From: Maribacter algicola
Lineage (GTDB): Bacteria; Bacteroidota; Bacteroidia; Flavobacteriales; Flavobacteriaceae
DNA length: 64,000 nt
Direction of reading: 5' to 3'
NCBI RefSeq assembly: GCF_003933245.1
Contig: NZ_QUSX01000001.1
Span: forward strand, 744,001-808,000
The notes under the pieces were generated by a model that saw nothing but the letters and a program-made list of their open reading frames with translations, was not told the origin of the DNA and did not search any database. Shown here piece by piece: positions 1 to 8,830 of the stretch (positions are counted from its first letter, which is position 1; the number at the start of each line of letters is the position of its first letter). Position numbers and translations under genes: made by a program.

Positions 1-1506
1 TATTACCTAAACCAAGAAGCGTGGGCCATTCGCAAGCATGCGTATCAATTGGTGGATGCAGGTATAGATGTCATCATTATGGACGTGACAAATAACAAAA
101 CCTATACAGAGACCTATCTTAAAATATGTGAGGTCTTTGCTGCAATGCGAAAAGAAGGGGAGCAAACGCCCTACGTTGCTTTTTTGGGAAGCGAAATTTC
201 GGTCAATACCCTGTGGAATGAATTCTATTCCAAAGGCTTATACCAAGACCTCTGGTTTTATTGGAAGGGAAAACCGCTCCTATTATATGGACAGCATGAA
301 ATGCCCGGCAGGAATAAAGTGAATGATATAACTTTTTCAGAAGAAATACGGTCTTTTTTCAATTTAAAACAAAGTTGGGCTTGGACATCTTTGCCCTGGT
401 ATGATCAAAAAGGTAAGGATGAATGGCCATGGATCGATCATTTTCCACAAGCCATAGCCTGGCACAATGACCCGCAAGAAAAAGAAATGGTACCTGTTGC
501 CGCTGCACAACATCCTTTATCCAATATTGGTCGTAGCTTTCATCATTTCCATCAGCCAGAAATCAATATGTTTGATGTTACTCCAGATACTGACAAAGGA
601 TTGTTCTTTCAAGAACAATGGGATAGAGCCTTGGAGGTTGACCCAGAATTTGTTTTTGTGACCGGATGGAACGAGTGGTCGGCGGGTAGACAACAAATGG
701 GAAAGAATATAAGCAAGGATCTTCAGAAGTGGAGTTTTTATCCGGGTGCGCATTTAGGTAAAGTGGGAAAAAAGCTGCAGGAAGGCGATGTATACTTTAT
801 CGATCAATACAATCAGGAATACAGCAGGGATATAGAGCCCATGAATGGCGGACATACCGATAATTATTACTATCAATTGATGGCGAATGTCAGGAGGTAT
901 AAAGGTATGCCCAAACCTATAACACCAAAAGAAAAAAGAAGCATTTATATAGCTGAAGATTTTAATCAATGGAATGAAGTGGAAATAACTTTTTACGATC
1001 ACACAGGTGATACCGCACACAGGAATAGTCAAAAACAGGGTGCTGCCGGACCCTATATCAATACTAAAGGAAGGAACGATATTGTCGAAACAAAAGTGGC
1101 AAGGGACGAAAGCCAAGTTTATTTCTATGCAAAGACCCTAAATCCCATTACCAAACCAGAAAATCAAAACTGGATGTTGTTATTCATTGATGCTGACCGT
1201 GACAAGGCCACCGGTTGGGAAGGGTATGATCTTTTGATAAATCAAGAGTTGATGACAGATGGAAAAACCACCATCAAAAAGTTCCATCCAAGAAAGGGAT
1301 GGGAAAACAGTGGCGAAACGCCATTTACAGTTAAAGAAAACCAATTAATGTTTTCAATACCAAGAGCCCATTTTCCCAAGGATAACCATTTAAATTTTGA
1401 ATTCCACTGGATAGACAATCCACCAAAACTGGAAAGCATTTACGATTTTTTTACTGCTGGCGACAATGCACCAAACAGAAGGGCGAACTATATCTATTCA
1501 GAATGA
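1..1506 (+). CDS. GH99/GH71-like glycoside hydrolase, 5' end outside window
   Basis: The frame is open from base 1, so the gene starts upstream; the TTG at 49 is only an internal codon. The visible 501 codons hold the C-terminal half of a TIM barrel of the GH71/99-like type, seen in segments such as AGIDVIIMDVTN, YWKGKPLLLY and VFVTGWNEWSAGRQ (about 655-695). The last of these is the usual signature of bacterial proteins annotated as GH71/99-like. From about 940 to the end follows a beta-sandwich module resembling CBM9/DOMON-type domains, with DADRDKATGWEGYDLLIN. GH99 relatives are endo-acting alpha-mannosidases or mannanases, but the substrate cannot be read here. The stop overlaps a degraded sulfatase start (ATGA at 1503), pointing to a former operon. 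Family call fairly sure, substrate unknown. Confidence 0.75.
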   Translation, partial: YYLNQEAWAIRKHAYQLVDAGIDVIIMDVTNNKTYTETYLKICEVFAAMRKEGEQTPYVAFLGSEISVNTLWNEFYSKGLYQDLWFYWKGKPLLLYGQHEMPGRNKVNDITFSEEIRSFFNLKQSWAWTSLPWYDQKGKDEWPWIDHFPQAIAWHNDPQEKEMVPVAAAQHPLSNIGRSFHHFHQPEINMFDVTPDTDKGLFFQEQWDRALEVDPEFVFVTGWNEWSAGRQQMGKNISKDLQKWSFYPGAHLGKVGKKLQEGDVYFIDQYNQEYSRDIEPMNGGHTDNYYYQLMANVRRYKGMPKPITPKEKRSIYIAEDFNQWNEVEITFYDHTGDTAHRNSQKQGAAGPYINTKGRNDIVETKVARDESQVYFYAKTLNPITKPENQNWMLLFIDADRDKATGWEGYDLLINQELMTDGKTTIKKFHPRKGWENSGETPFTVKENQLMFSIPRAHFPKDNHLNFEFHWIDNPPKLESIYDFFTAGDNAPNRRANYIYSE

Positions 1507-1599
1507 GACAAGTCATTTTAAGTAAAAAACAGTTTCTGGCATTAGTGCAGGTATTGTAATTCTAATGGATACAAATCAGAAGTCGAGCAAGAAATAGCA

Positions 1600-1998
1600 A
1601 TGTCCAATAAACGCCCAAATATCGTATTTATCCTTGCCAATGACTACGGCATTATGGACTCGCAAGCGTATGCGCAAAAATTTACCGGCGTTGAACCATC
1701 CAAAATGTTTTATGAAACAACCAATATTGATCGCTTAATCAATGAGAGCACCGCCTTCTCCCAAGCTTATGCCAATCAATTGTACTCCCCTACCCGGGCA
1801 AGTATCATGACAGGAAAATATGCCGGGAGGTTGGATTGTACTACTGTAATGCCACCGCGGGAAACATATTACAATCAAAATCCAACCACACCAGAAGGCT
1901 CTTATGCCCATGATGTATTGGGGAATAAGGACAATTTTCTAATTGAAGAAGTTAGAAGCGTACCAATTAAAGATATGTTCTACGAATATTTCGTTTAA
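1600..1998 (+). pseudogene. Sulfatase (S1 family) N-terminal remnant with Cys to Tyr active site
   Basis: 132 codons match the start of a family S1 sulfatase, which is normally about 450-550 residues. Two catalytic positions are altered. The metal-binding LADDxG segment reads LANDYG, and the formylglycine motif CSPTRAS reads YSPTRAS (Tyr62, codon TAC), so no formylglycine could form. The signal peptide is missing: upstream, from ATG 1503, a short hydrophobic stretch ends at stops before 1561. Similarity stops after the second metal-binding region and the frame ends at 1998. The remnant lies between the GH99-like gene and a DUF1080 wreck. I infer a decayed gene rather than a functional pseudo-enzyme because three quarters of the fold is absent. 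Confidence 0.85.
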
Positions 1999-2014
1999 AA
2001 TTAAATGTAAAAAA

Positions 2015-2811
2015 ATGGTAGGCGTAAAAACCACATCGATTGTAGTTTATATTTCACTTCTGATTGGATTGATTGCATATAAAAACAAGAATCCAATAAA
2101 TACTAAATCTATAGAGCCATCATCTAAAAATGATGGGTTCATTTCAATTTTAATGGTGAAACTTTATACGACTGGGATGGTAACCCCATTTACTGGAGTG
2201 TGGATAATGGCAGCCTTATTGGTAGAATTACACCAGAAACACTGTAAAACAAAAATATGTTCATTATTTGGCAGGGTGGCAAACCCAGTAACTTTGAGCT
2301 AAAATTGGATTACCGCATCAGTGAAGACAGTAATAGTGGAATAAATTATAGGAGTGAGTCCATAAATACAATTCCAAATACTTTTAAGGGATACCAAGTC
2401 GATATTGATGGAAAAAACGACTATACCGGTCAAATTTATGAAGAGAGAAAAAGGACCGCCTTAGCGTTTCAAGGTGGAAAAGTATATGTGAATCCGCTAA
2501 TAAATTTGAAAAAAAAGTTCTTTGGCAGCTAATAATGAAAAAATTGCTGGCAAAATAGAGAAGTTACCAAATCGTTGGGCGGTAAAGAGTCATTGCTGAC
2601 GCACATATGAAAGATGATTGGAATCTAGTTCTTTTAATAGTCAATGGTAATAGGATGAAACATTATGTGAATGGCGATATAATGAGCAATGTAACTGAGT
2701 AATGACACAATAAATAGCACCATGTCCTGTAAGATAGATGTTCAGGTGTATGTTGGGCCACCTATGAAGGTTGAGTTCCGGGACATCAAATTAAAGGAAA
2801 TAGCAAATTGA
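2015..2811 (+). pseudogene. DUF1080 (3-keto-disaccharide hydrolase family) pseudogene
   Basis: A secreted DUF1080 protein can be followed through several broken frames. ATG 2015 begins a signal-peptide-like segment (VVYISLLIGLIA). DGFIS then continues, after a frameshift near 2140, as FNGETLYDWDGNPIYWSV. An in-frame TAA sits at 2245. The next frame carries NFELKLDYRISEDSNSGINY and GYQVDIDGKNDYTGQIYEE, which are hallmark DUF1080 strands. The C-terminal strands VYVGPPMKVEFRDIKLKE end at TGA 2809-2811, after further stops around 2523-2702. With at least one frameshift and several stops this is decay, not a sequencing slip. Three other DUF1080 sequences lie on the minus strand of this window. Confidence 0.85.
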
Positions 2812-3131
2812 GTAATTGTATTGTTATACATAACATGGGGCGATTAAAAAAATCGCACTCCAACTAACAAATTCAAACAAAGTCCACTTATCTCTGAGTA
2901 AAATGAACATAACCCGAATCACAACCAATTCTGTACTAGCCTGCAGAAAGTTTTGTCTTAGCCGCATGATAGGATACTGAAACAGGGCACAACAATTTAG
3001 ATCACAAAGTTTATGTATACCCCGTAAATAAGAATATTACATATACTGACAGCCATGAGTGGTTAACAGGCAAGTGCCCAAATCTTGAAAACAAGCAACA
3101 ATAGAAAAACTGTCAATAAAAATCAAATTAC
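2812..3131. other. Intergenic stretch without a supported gene
   Basis: It contains no start-to-stop gene I can defend. A 43-codon stretch at 2973-3104 is open (it includes VYVYPVNKNITYTDSHEWL), but it has no start codon and I do not recognise it. It may be another remnant of the decayed block just upstream. I see no clear hairpin or CAGGAT element here. Confidence 0.5.
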
Positions 3132-4109
3132 ATGAAACGCAGAAAATTTTTAAAAAAGACCTCAAATTTTGCTTTAGCGACCGCCCTAACGCCTAACACT
3201 CATGCCATGGAATTATTAAGTCTGCAAAAAGATTTGAATATACCAATCATTGACACCCATCAGCACCTTTGGGATATTAATCGTTTCAAATTAAAATGGC
3301 CTGTTCCTCCTATCGACAATCAAAGTTTCTTGATTCCGGAATATAAAAAAGCTGTCGAAGTTCTGAACTTTGTAAAGTCCATCTACATGGAAGTTGATGT
3401 TCCATCCCATCAGAGAAGGGAAGAAGCCATTTTTGCTCAAGAAATATGTAAAGACCCGGATAATAACACACTAAAGGCCGTGATTTGCGCCAATCCCTCA
3501 GAAGCAAGTTTTAGGGTTTTTATGAAAGAATTTATTGGTAATAGGTATATTAAGGGCGTAAGATGCAGGTTCGCTTCGGTTGGCGACATGGTTTCATCAA
3601 CAACTATAGCAAACTTACAATGGTTGGGAGACCAGGGTCTGTCCTTTGATTTGGGCATTTTGCCTGCCTGGTTGGGAGAAGCTGAAAATTTAGTCAAAGC
3701 CTGTCCAGAAACCACATTTATCCTAAACCATTGTGGAAATGCGGACCCTATCGCTTTCTTTCCAAACAACGTAAAACGACCCAGACCCCCAAGATGTGAT
3801 GCCAAGGCATGGAAAAGGAATATATTAAACCTTGGTTCTTACAGCAATATCTATTGCAAGATATCAGGGATTATTTCTCATGTTCGTGAATTTGAACTTT
3901 CGGCTGAATTACTTAGAATTCCAGTAGAACACTGCCTTGATTCCTTTGATGATGACAAAGTTATTTTTGCCAGTGATTGGCCCGTTTGCCTTTATAATAT
4001 GAGCCTAGAAAAATGGGTAAATACCCTGAAAACCATTGTAAAATCTAGAACTGTTATCCAACAAAGAAAACTTTTTCATGACAATGCAGCTTATCTTTAT
4101 AAAGTCTGA
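3132..4109 (+). CDS. Amidohydrolase_2 family, sugar-lactonase-like, exported
   Basis: 325 residues. The N-terminus has a Tat-like pair of arginines (MKRRKFLKK) followed by a weak hydrophobic stretch, suggesting export. The metal-binding motif of the amidohydrolase superfamily is seen as DTHQHLW (Asp41, His43, His45). Further ligand regions are FILNHCGNAD near residue 200 and FASDWPV near 280, so the TIM barrel looks complete. The closest familiar functions in PF04909 are fuconolactonase and rhamnono-lactonase, which open the lactones made by oxidising fucose or rhamnose. That fits a rhamnose locus, though those enzymes are usually cytoplasmic. Substrate assignment is inference. Confidence 0.8.
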   Translation: MKRRKFLKKTSNFALATALTPNTHAMELLSLQKDLNIPIIDTHQHLWDINRFKLKWPVPPIDNQSFLIPEYKKAVEVLNFVKSIYMEVDVPSHQRREEAIFAQEICKDPDNNTLKAVICANPSEASFRVFMKEFIGNRYIKGVRCRFASVGDMVSSTTIANLQWLGDQGLSFDLGILPAWLGEAENLVKACPETTFILNHCGNADPIAFFPNNVKRPRPPRCDAKAWKRNILNLGSYSNIYCKISGIISHVREFELSAELLRIPVEHCLDSFDDDKVIFASDWPVCLYNMSLEKWVNTLKTIVKSRTVIQQRKLFHDNAAYLYKV

Positions 4110-4267
4110 GTTTTAGTTTTTTTTCCTCTCGCCATATCTACAATGACACCCAGTCAAAGTGGCTTTTCTGAAGCCAGTAAACCGACGGTTTAGGCAACCT
4201 CAATAAGGCTTTTATATTGTTACAGCCAATCCCTAAACCCTGCATTTGTAGAAATTTATCCAATAAC

Positions 4268-4310
4268 GGTACAGTGCAGGATATGGTTTGTTGTGATTAT
4301 TGTTTTATTG
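4268..4310 (+). promoter_or_regulatory. CAGGAT promoter element, site 1 (upstream of GH5-like gene)
   Basis: GGTACAGTGCAGGAT at 4268-4282 is followed 20 nt later by TTTTATTG at 4303-4310, a poor -7 box. The ATG of the next gene is at 4328. The upstream half is the same shared element seen before eight other transcription units in this window. Confidence 0.5.
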
Positions 4311-4327
4311 CAATAATAAAACGTAAG

Positions 4328-5419
4328 ATGAACAAAACATATTTTTTAGCCAAGGCACTTCTATTAATTATCTCTGTAGTAAGTCTAGCCCATTGTTCCC
4401 GCATAAACAATAAAACGTCGGTTTCAATTCAAGGTGACCAATTTTACATCAATGGAGAAATAACATACAAAAACCGGTACTGGAAAGGTAATAAAATTGA
4501 GGGGCTTCTAATGAACTCTAGAATGGTTCAAGGGATATTTGATGACCTAAATCCTGAAACTGTCAAAAATTTTGGTTACCCCGATACCCAAAAATGGGAT
4601 GCCGATCGCAATACCGATGAGTTTGTTTCCGCAATGGAGGATTGGAAAGAGCATGGCCTTTTAGCCTTTTCTTTAAATCTCCAAGGTGGCAGTCCTTTGG
4701 GGTATGGGAACCACGGATGGATCAATTCAACTTTTGATGAAAAAGGAAACCTTCGTCCTGCTTACATCAAAAGGTTAACACGAATTTTAGATCGGGCCAA
4801 TGAGTTGGGCATGGTTGTGATTCTGGGATACTTTTATTTTGGCCAAGATCAATATTTGGAAGATGAAAAAGCAATATTGAATGCAACTGACAACATCACC
4901 CGCTGGATTCAAGAAAAGGACTACCAAAATATCCTCATTGAAATAAACAATGAATGCAATGGTTCCTACGACCATGAGATCCTTACCTGTTCAAGAGTTC
5001 ACGAACTAATTCAAAGAGTAAAAAACATAGGAGGTGAAAATCTGTTGGTCAGCACAAGCTACGCAGGTAGTGTAATTCCCCAACAAAATGTTTTGCAAGT
5101 TTCAGATTATGTACTCATTCATGGAAATGGCGTTGATGAACCCTCGGGGATTACTGAAATGGTGAGAAAAACTAAAAACGTAACCGGGTATAGCGGCCAG
5201 CCTATCTTGTTCAATGAAGATGATCATTTCAATTTTGATGCAGATGATTACAACTTTAAATCAGCCATTGAATCCTATACATCATGGGGCTATTTTGACT
5301 ATAGAATGAGTGGTGAAGGGTTTGAGGACGGTTTTCAGAGTATTCCCGTTGACTGGGGCATCAATTCAACCAGAAAAAAGGCCTTTTTCAAAAAACTCAA
5401 AGAAATTACCGGCTATTAG
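4328..5419 (+). CDS. GH5-like (clan GH-A) glycoside hydrolase lipoprotein
   Basis: 363 residues from ATG 4328, chosen because it begins a lipoprotein signal (LLLIISVVSLAHC, Cys about 20); the frame is open 111 nt further up but without a signal peptide. The chain reads as a single TIM barrel. A clan GH-A acid/base candidate is Glu209 in IEINNECNG, and the nucleophile candidate is Glu297 in PILFNEDDHF, each at the end of a predicted strand. Aromatic residues around YFYFGQDQYL and YTSWGYFDYR could line the cleft. It is followed after 50 nt by a sulfatase and then an EthD-like gene, probably one operon. The exact family and linkage are not recognisable from the sequence. Confidence 0.7.
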   Translation: MNKTYFLAKALLLIISVVSLAHCSRINNKTSVSIQGDQFYINGEITYKNRYWKGNKIEGLLMNSRMVQGIFDDLNPETVKNFGYPDTQKWDADRNTDEFVSAMEDWKEHGLLAFSLNLQGGSPLGYGNHGWINSTFDEKGNLRPAYIKRLTRILDRANELGMVVILGYFYFGQDQYLEDEKAILNATDNITRWIQEKDYQNILIEINNECNGSYDHEILTCSRVHELIQRVKNIGGENLLVSTSYAGSVIPQQNVLQVSDYVLIHGNGVDEPSGITEMVRKTKNVTGYSGQPILFNEDDHFNFDADDYNFKSAIESYTSWGYFDYRMSGEGFEDGFQSIPVDWGINSTRKKAFFKKLKEITGY

Positions 5420-5469
5420 TCAGCAGTAAACCAATTTTAAGACAAAATGAAAACAAATAGTACTATGCA

Positions 5470-6933
5470 ATGACCGTGAAATCAGAACTTACATTCCTGC
5501 TAGTGCTTCTAGGCATATTCGGTGGGTGCAACCCTCACAAAAAGACGAAAGAACAACACAACCCCAGCAAACCGAATGTGCTTTTTATTGCAGTGGACGA
5601 CCTTAACGATTGGATAGGTGCACTTGGGGGGCATCCACAAGCCAAAACCCCTAATATAGACAAGCTTGCACGTCGTGGTGTGCTATTTACCAATGCCCAG
5701 TGTCAAGCTCCGGTCTGTAATCCATCAAGGGTCAGTATAATGACATCACTCTATCCCAGCACTACAGGAATTTATTTTCTAAATCCTGATATTTCGGAAT
5801 CACCCATGGCCGACAAGACAGTAGTGATGCCGAGACGATTTCAACAGGAAGGGTATCATGTTTCCGGAGCGGGTAAGCTTTTCCATAATGCCGAAGGAAT
5901 AAATGAGAGACACATTCCAAATTATGCAGGCCAATTTGGGGGATTTGGCCCAATGCCTAAAGAAAAAATAAGCACATTTCCCGGACATCCGCTCTGGGAT
6001 TGGGGCGTTTATCCGGAAAGCGATGACCAAATGCCCGATTATAAAATTGCAGATTGGGCCGAGGAAGAACTGACTGGGAAACGCGAACAACCGTTCTGGA
6101 TGGGCATTGGTTTTTACCGCCCACACGTGCCGCAATTTGTCCCACAAAAATGGTTTGATATGTACCCCTTGGAATCCCTTGAGCTTCCAAAAACCATATC
6201 TGGAGATTTGAAGGATATATCGTCTTATGGTTCAGATATTACGCGGTTAGAGCATGTATCCCCCACCCACGAATGGGTTTTAAAAAACGATGAATGGAAG
6301 CCCCTGGTTCAATCTTATCTGGCTTGCATAAGCTTTGTGGATGAACAGGTAGGGCGCGTTCTTACTGCATTGGATGAAAGGGCTTATGGAGAAAATACGT
6401 ATGTGGTTCTGCTCAGCGACCATGGGTTCCATATCGGTGAAAAAGAACGTCACGCCAAACGTAGCCTTTGGGAAGACGGCACACGGGTTCCCTTGATCAT
6501 CATGGGGCCAGGCATTCCCGAAGGGAAAGTATGCAAGAAACCCGTTCAGTTATTGGATATTTATCCCACATTACTGGAGTTGTGCAACCTTGAACCAGAT
6601 TCAAGCCATGAAGGAAATTCACTGATTCCCTTACTACAAAATACTGAAATTGATTGGCCGTATTACTCAAGAACCAGTTTTGGTCCCGGTAATTACGCCA
6701 TTGTATCGGAAAACTATCGCTTTATTCAATATAATGATGGTTCCGAAGAATTTTATGACCACACCAAAGATGCCGAAGAGTGGTATAATGAAATCAACAA
6801 TCAAGTCTACAGCGAAATAATTGAAAAGCATAGGGCACAAATCCCAAAAGCCTATCATGAAATCCTGGGAAAGGAATCAACTGGCCACCTATCCTATATG
6901 GCATCCGAAAAGAACAAAAAGACTAGAAATTAG
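5470..6933 (+). CDS. Family S1 sulfatase, iduronate-2-sulfatase-like (probably S1_7), lipoprotein
   Basis: 487 residues, full length. It has a lipoprotein signal (FLLVLLGIFGGC, Cys20) and the N-terminal metal site FIAVDDLNDW. The formylglycine motif CNPSR has Cys83 as the residue to be matured, and a second metal region is LLSDHGFHIGEKERHAKRS. CNPSR together with VDDLNDWIG is the pattern of the iduronate-2-sulfatase-like subfamily, common in marine algal polysaccharide loci. It needs an external formylglycine-generating or maturase enzyme, not present in the window. It lies 50 nt after the GH5-like gene and 25 nt before the EthD-like gene. The position of the sulfate removed is not known. Confidence 0.9.
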   Translation: MTVKSELTFLLVLLGIFGGCNPHKKTKEQHNPSKPNVLFIAVDDLNDWIGALGGHPQAKTPNIDKLARRGVLFTNAQCQAPVCNPSRVSIMTSLYPSTTGIYFLNPDISESPMADKTVVMPRRFQQEGYHVSGAGKLFHNAEGINERHIPNYAGQFGGFGPMPKEKISTFPGHPLWDWGVYPESDDQMPDYKIADWAEEELTGKREQPFWMGIGFYRPHVPQFVPQKWFDMYPLESLELPKTISGDLKDISSYGSDITRLEHVSPTHEWVLKNDEWKPLVQSYLACISFVDEQVGRVLTALDERAYGENTYVVLLSDHGFHIGEKERHAKRSLWEDGTRVPLIIMGPGIPEGKVCKKPVQLLDIYPTLLELCNLEPDSSHEGNSLIPLLQNTEIDWPYYSRTSFGPGNYAIVSENYRFIQYNDGSEEFYDHTKDAEEWYNEINNQVYSEIIEKHRAQIPKAYHEILGKESTGHLSYMASEKNKKTRN

Positions 6934-6958
6934 AACAACACCCATTAAAACTTGATTT

Positions 6959-7282
6959 ATGAAAAAAGGAATGATCAAACTGAGCGCCCTATACCCAAAA
7001 AAAGAAGGTAGCTATTTTAATATGGAATACTATTGCAATACCCATACGCCCATGGTGGCCAGGTTATTGGGGGAAGCTATGAAACACTCTGCCGTGGAAA
7101 AAGGGGTAAGTGCTTTTGAAAGAGACTCAGAGAGTCCTTTTATGGCCATGGGACACCTATATTTTGACTCCGTGGATGAGATGCACAAGGCATTTGAACC
7201 TTATTTAGACGAAATTATGGGCGATATACAGAATTACACCAACGTACAACCTTATTTTCAAATAAGTGAAGTTATGATCTAA
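6959..7282 (+). CDS. EthD-like small protein
   Basis: 107 residues, no signal peptide, so probably cytoplasmic. The pattern MIKLSALYPKKEGSYFNMEYY, then HTPMVARLLG and a tail strand YTNVQPYFQISEV, is that of the EthD family (ferredoxin-like dimeric alpha/beta barrel). EthD proteins lie in degradation operons and their chemical role is mostly undefined. It is the last gene of the short plus-strand unit and its end overlaps the end of the minus-strand sulfatase by 11 bp, so the two transcripts converge. Confidence 0.85.
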   Translation: MKKGMIKLSALYPKKEGSYFNMEYYCNTHTPMVARLLGEAMKHSAVEKGVSAFERDSESPFMAMGHLYFDSVDEMHKAFEPYLDEIMGDIQNYTNVQPYFQISEVMI

Positions 7283-8792
7283 GAAAGTCACCTTCTTTGC
7301 GATTTTCCCGAAACAATTCAAACGGGCTTTTAACCCGGTTTTGAGCCCAACCTTCCTTGGGTTCTACCCTTTTGAAATCGCTTGCTGTGTAAAAGGTGTA
7401 TTCATACTCCTTCATCCATTTCTGGGTCAGCAATTTTAAGCTGTCCTTGACCTGAACGTAATTTGTATCCCAGAAAGGATTGTTGCTTTGGTACGGATCA
7501 TTCTTTCTATCAAAAAGCACGTTGGACAACGAAGACACATCAGGCTCATCCGTACCACCATATGCAAAAGAGAAATCTTTGGTGACCACGCCTCGCCAAT
7601 CCTCATTTGTGTTAACCTCAATACTATATACCCACGTGGGTATGATCTTTTGAGTATGCTCGTCCCCATTTAGAATAGCGGTTGCAAGGTTTATACCGTC
7701 ATAGTCCTGTTGGGTCTCAATATCCAATAAACCTAGAATGGTAAGCATAAAATCCAATGTACCTATCAGCAAACTGGTCGTAGCCCCTTTTTTAAGTTTA
7801 TGGGGATATCTCATCATCAATGGTATGCGGGCAGAATAATCATGAGGGTATTGTTTTTGGGAAGGCGTGCTCTCCATAGATTCCAACATATTACCAGGGT
7901 CTGCGGAAAATATGGCCAGTGTATTCTCTGTCTCCCCAATTTTATCAAGCTTGTCCATAAGTTGGCCAAACGCCCAATCAACACCTGAAATCATTGCCAT
8001 ATGACCATGGTACATGCGCCTTCTATCTGGTGAGGATTTCAAATCTGGCCGTACTTGAATCGAATCCCTTTGATAGAGTTCCATAAGTTCTTCTAGAGTA
8101 TCATACTGATAATGCAATTTCCCATCAGATCCTTTGAAGTTTCCCCAATCATGGGGTGGATGCCAAGATACGACAAGAGTAAAGGGCTTTTCCTTATCAA
8201 AGTTATCCAACAATTGCATTGCCTGATCCGTTTGTCCATAAACCTCCCATTTGTCAAAATACTCCTTGTTTCCCTTTTCGTTCCAGAAAAAGGCTTTTCC
8301 CGGCCTAAAATCCACATGACAATTGTTGGTAAGGACAGTATCAAAACCGTAACGCATATCATTGGGTATGGGCCTAACGCGATTTCCACCCAGCAAGTGC
8401 CATTTTCCAACATAGGCAGTCTGGTATCCATTGGCTTTCAAAACTTTGGCAAGTAGTTCAGTCTTATTGGACAGCAAAGGTTTGTCGTTGACAAAAGCAC
8501 CATTCTACAAGGGGTGCATGCCACTGAGCAACATCCCTCTAAAGGGTGTACAAACGGGTTGGTTGGAAAACGCCATGTCAAAACGGATACCTTCCGTGGC
8601 AAAATTGTCCAGATTTGTCGTAATCACTTGATTGTTCCCATACGCCCCAAGCATATCATTGCTATGCTGATCGGAAAGTACAATCAAAAGATTGGGTTTG
8701 TTCTCTTGTTGGGATATTTTACTTGATTGGTTTTTACATGAGATTTGAGCAATAATAGTTGCCAAAACAGACAAAAATAATCCTTTTTTCAT
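7272..8792 (-). pseudogene. Family S1 sulfatase interrupted by one in-frame amber codon
   Basis: Reading from 8792, a lipoprotein signal (FLSVLATIIAQISC, Cys19) leads into a sulfatase with LLIVLSDQHSND and the formylglycine motif CTPFRG (Cys81). The frame stops at TAG (plus-strand CTA at 8505-8507) directly after SGMHPL. It resumes at once in the same frame with NGAFVNDKPLLSNKT and runs undisturbed to 7272, for about 506 codons in all, the normal family length. The rest shows no decay: GKWHLLGGNRVRP, WHPPHDWGN and FSADPGNM are intact, although the usual SDHG/SDNG reads SADPG. A single substitution, for example CAG to TAG, would explain the break. It follows the GH78 gene on the same strand. 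It could be a recent nonsense mutation, a base-calling error, or read-through. Confidence 0.85.
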
Positions 8793-8830
8793 GTCTATGT
8801 TTCTATTGTAACAAACGAGATGAGTTATCC

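Noticed and set aside
2973..3104. 43-codon open stretch in the gap before the amidohydrolase
   Set aside because: No start codon, no domain I recognise, and it lies next to decayed genes.
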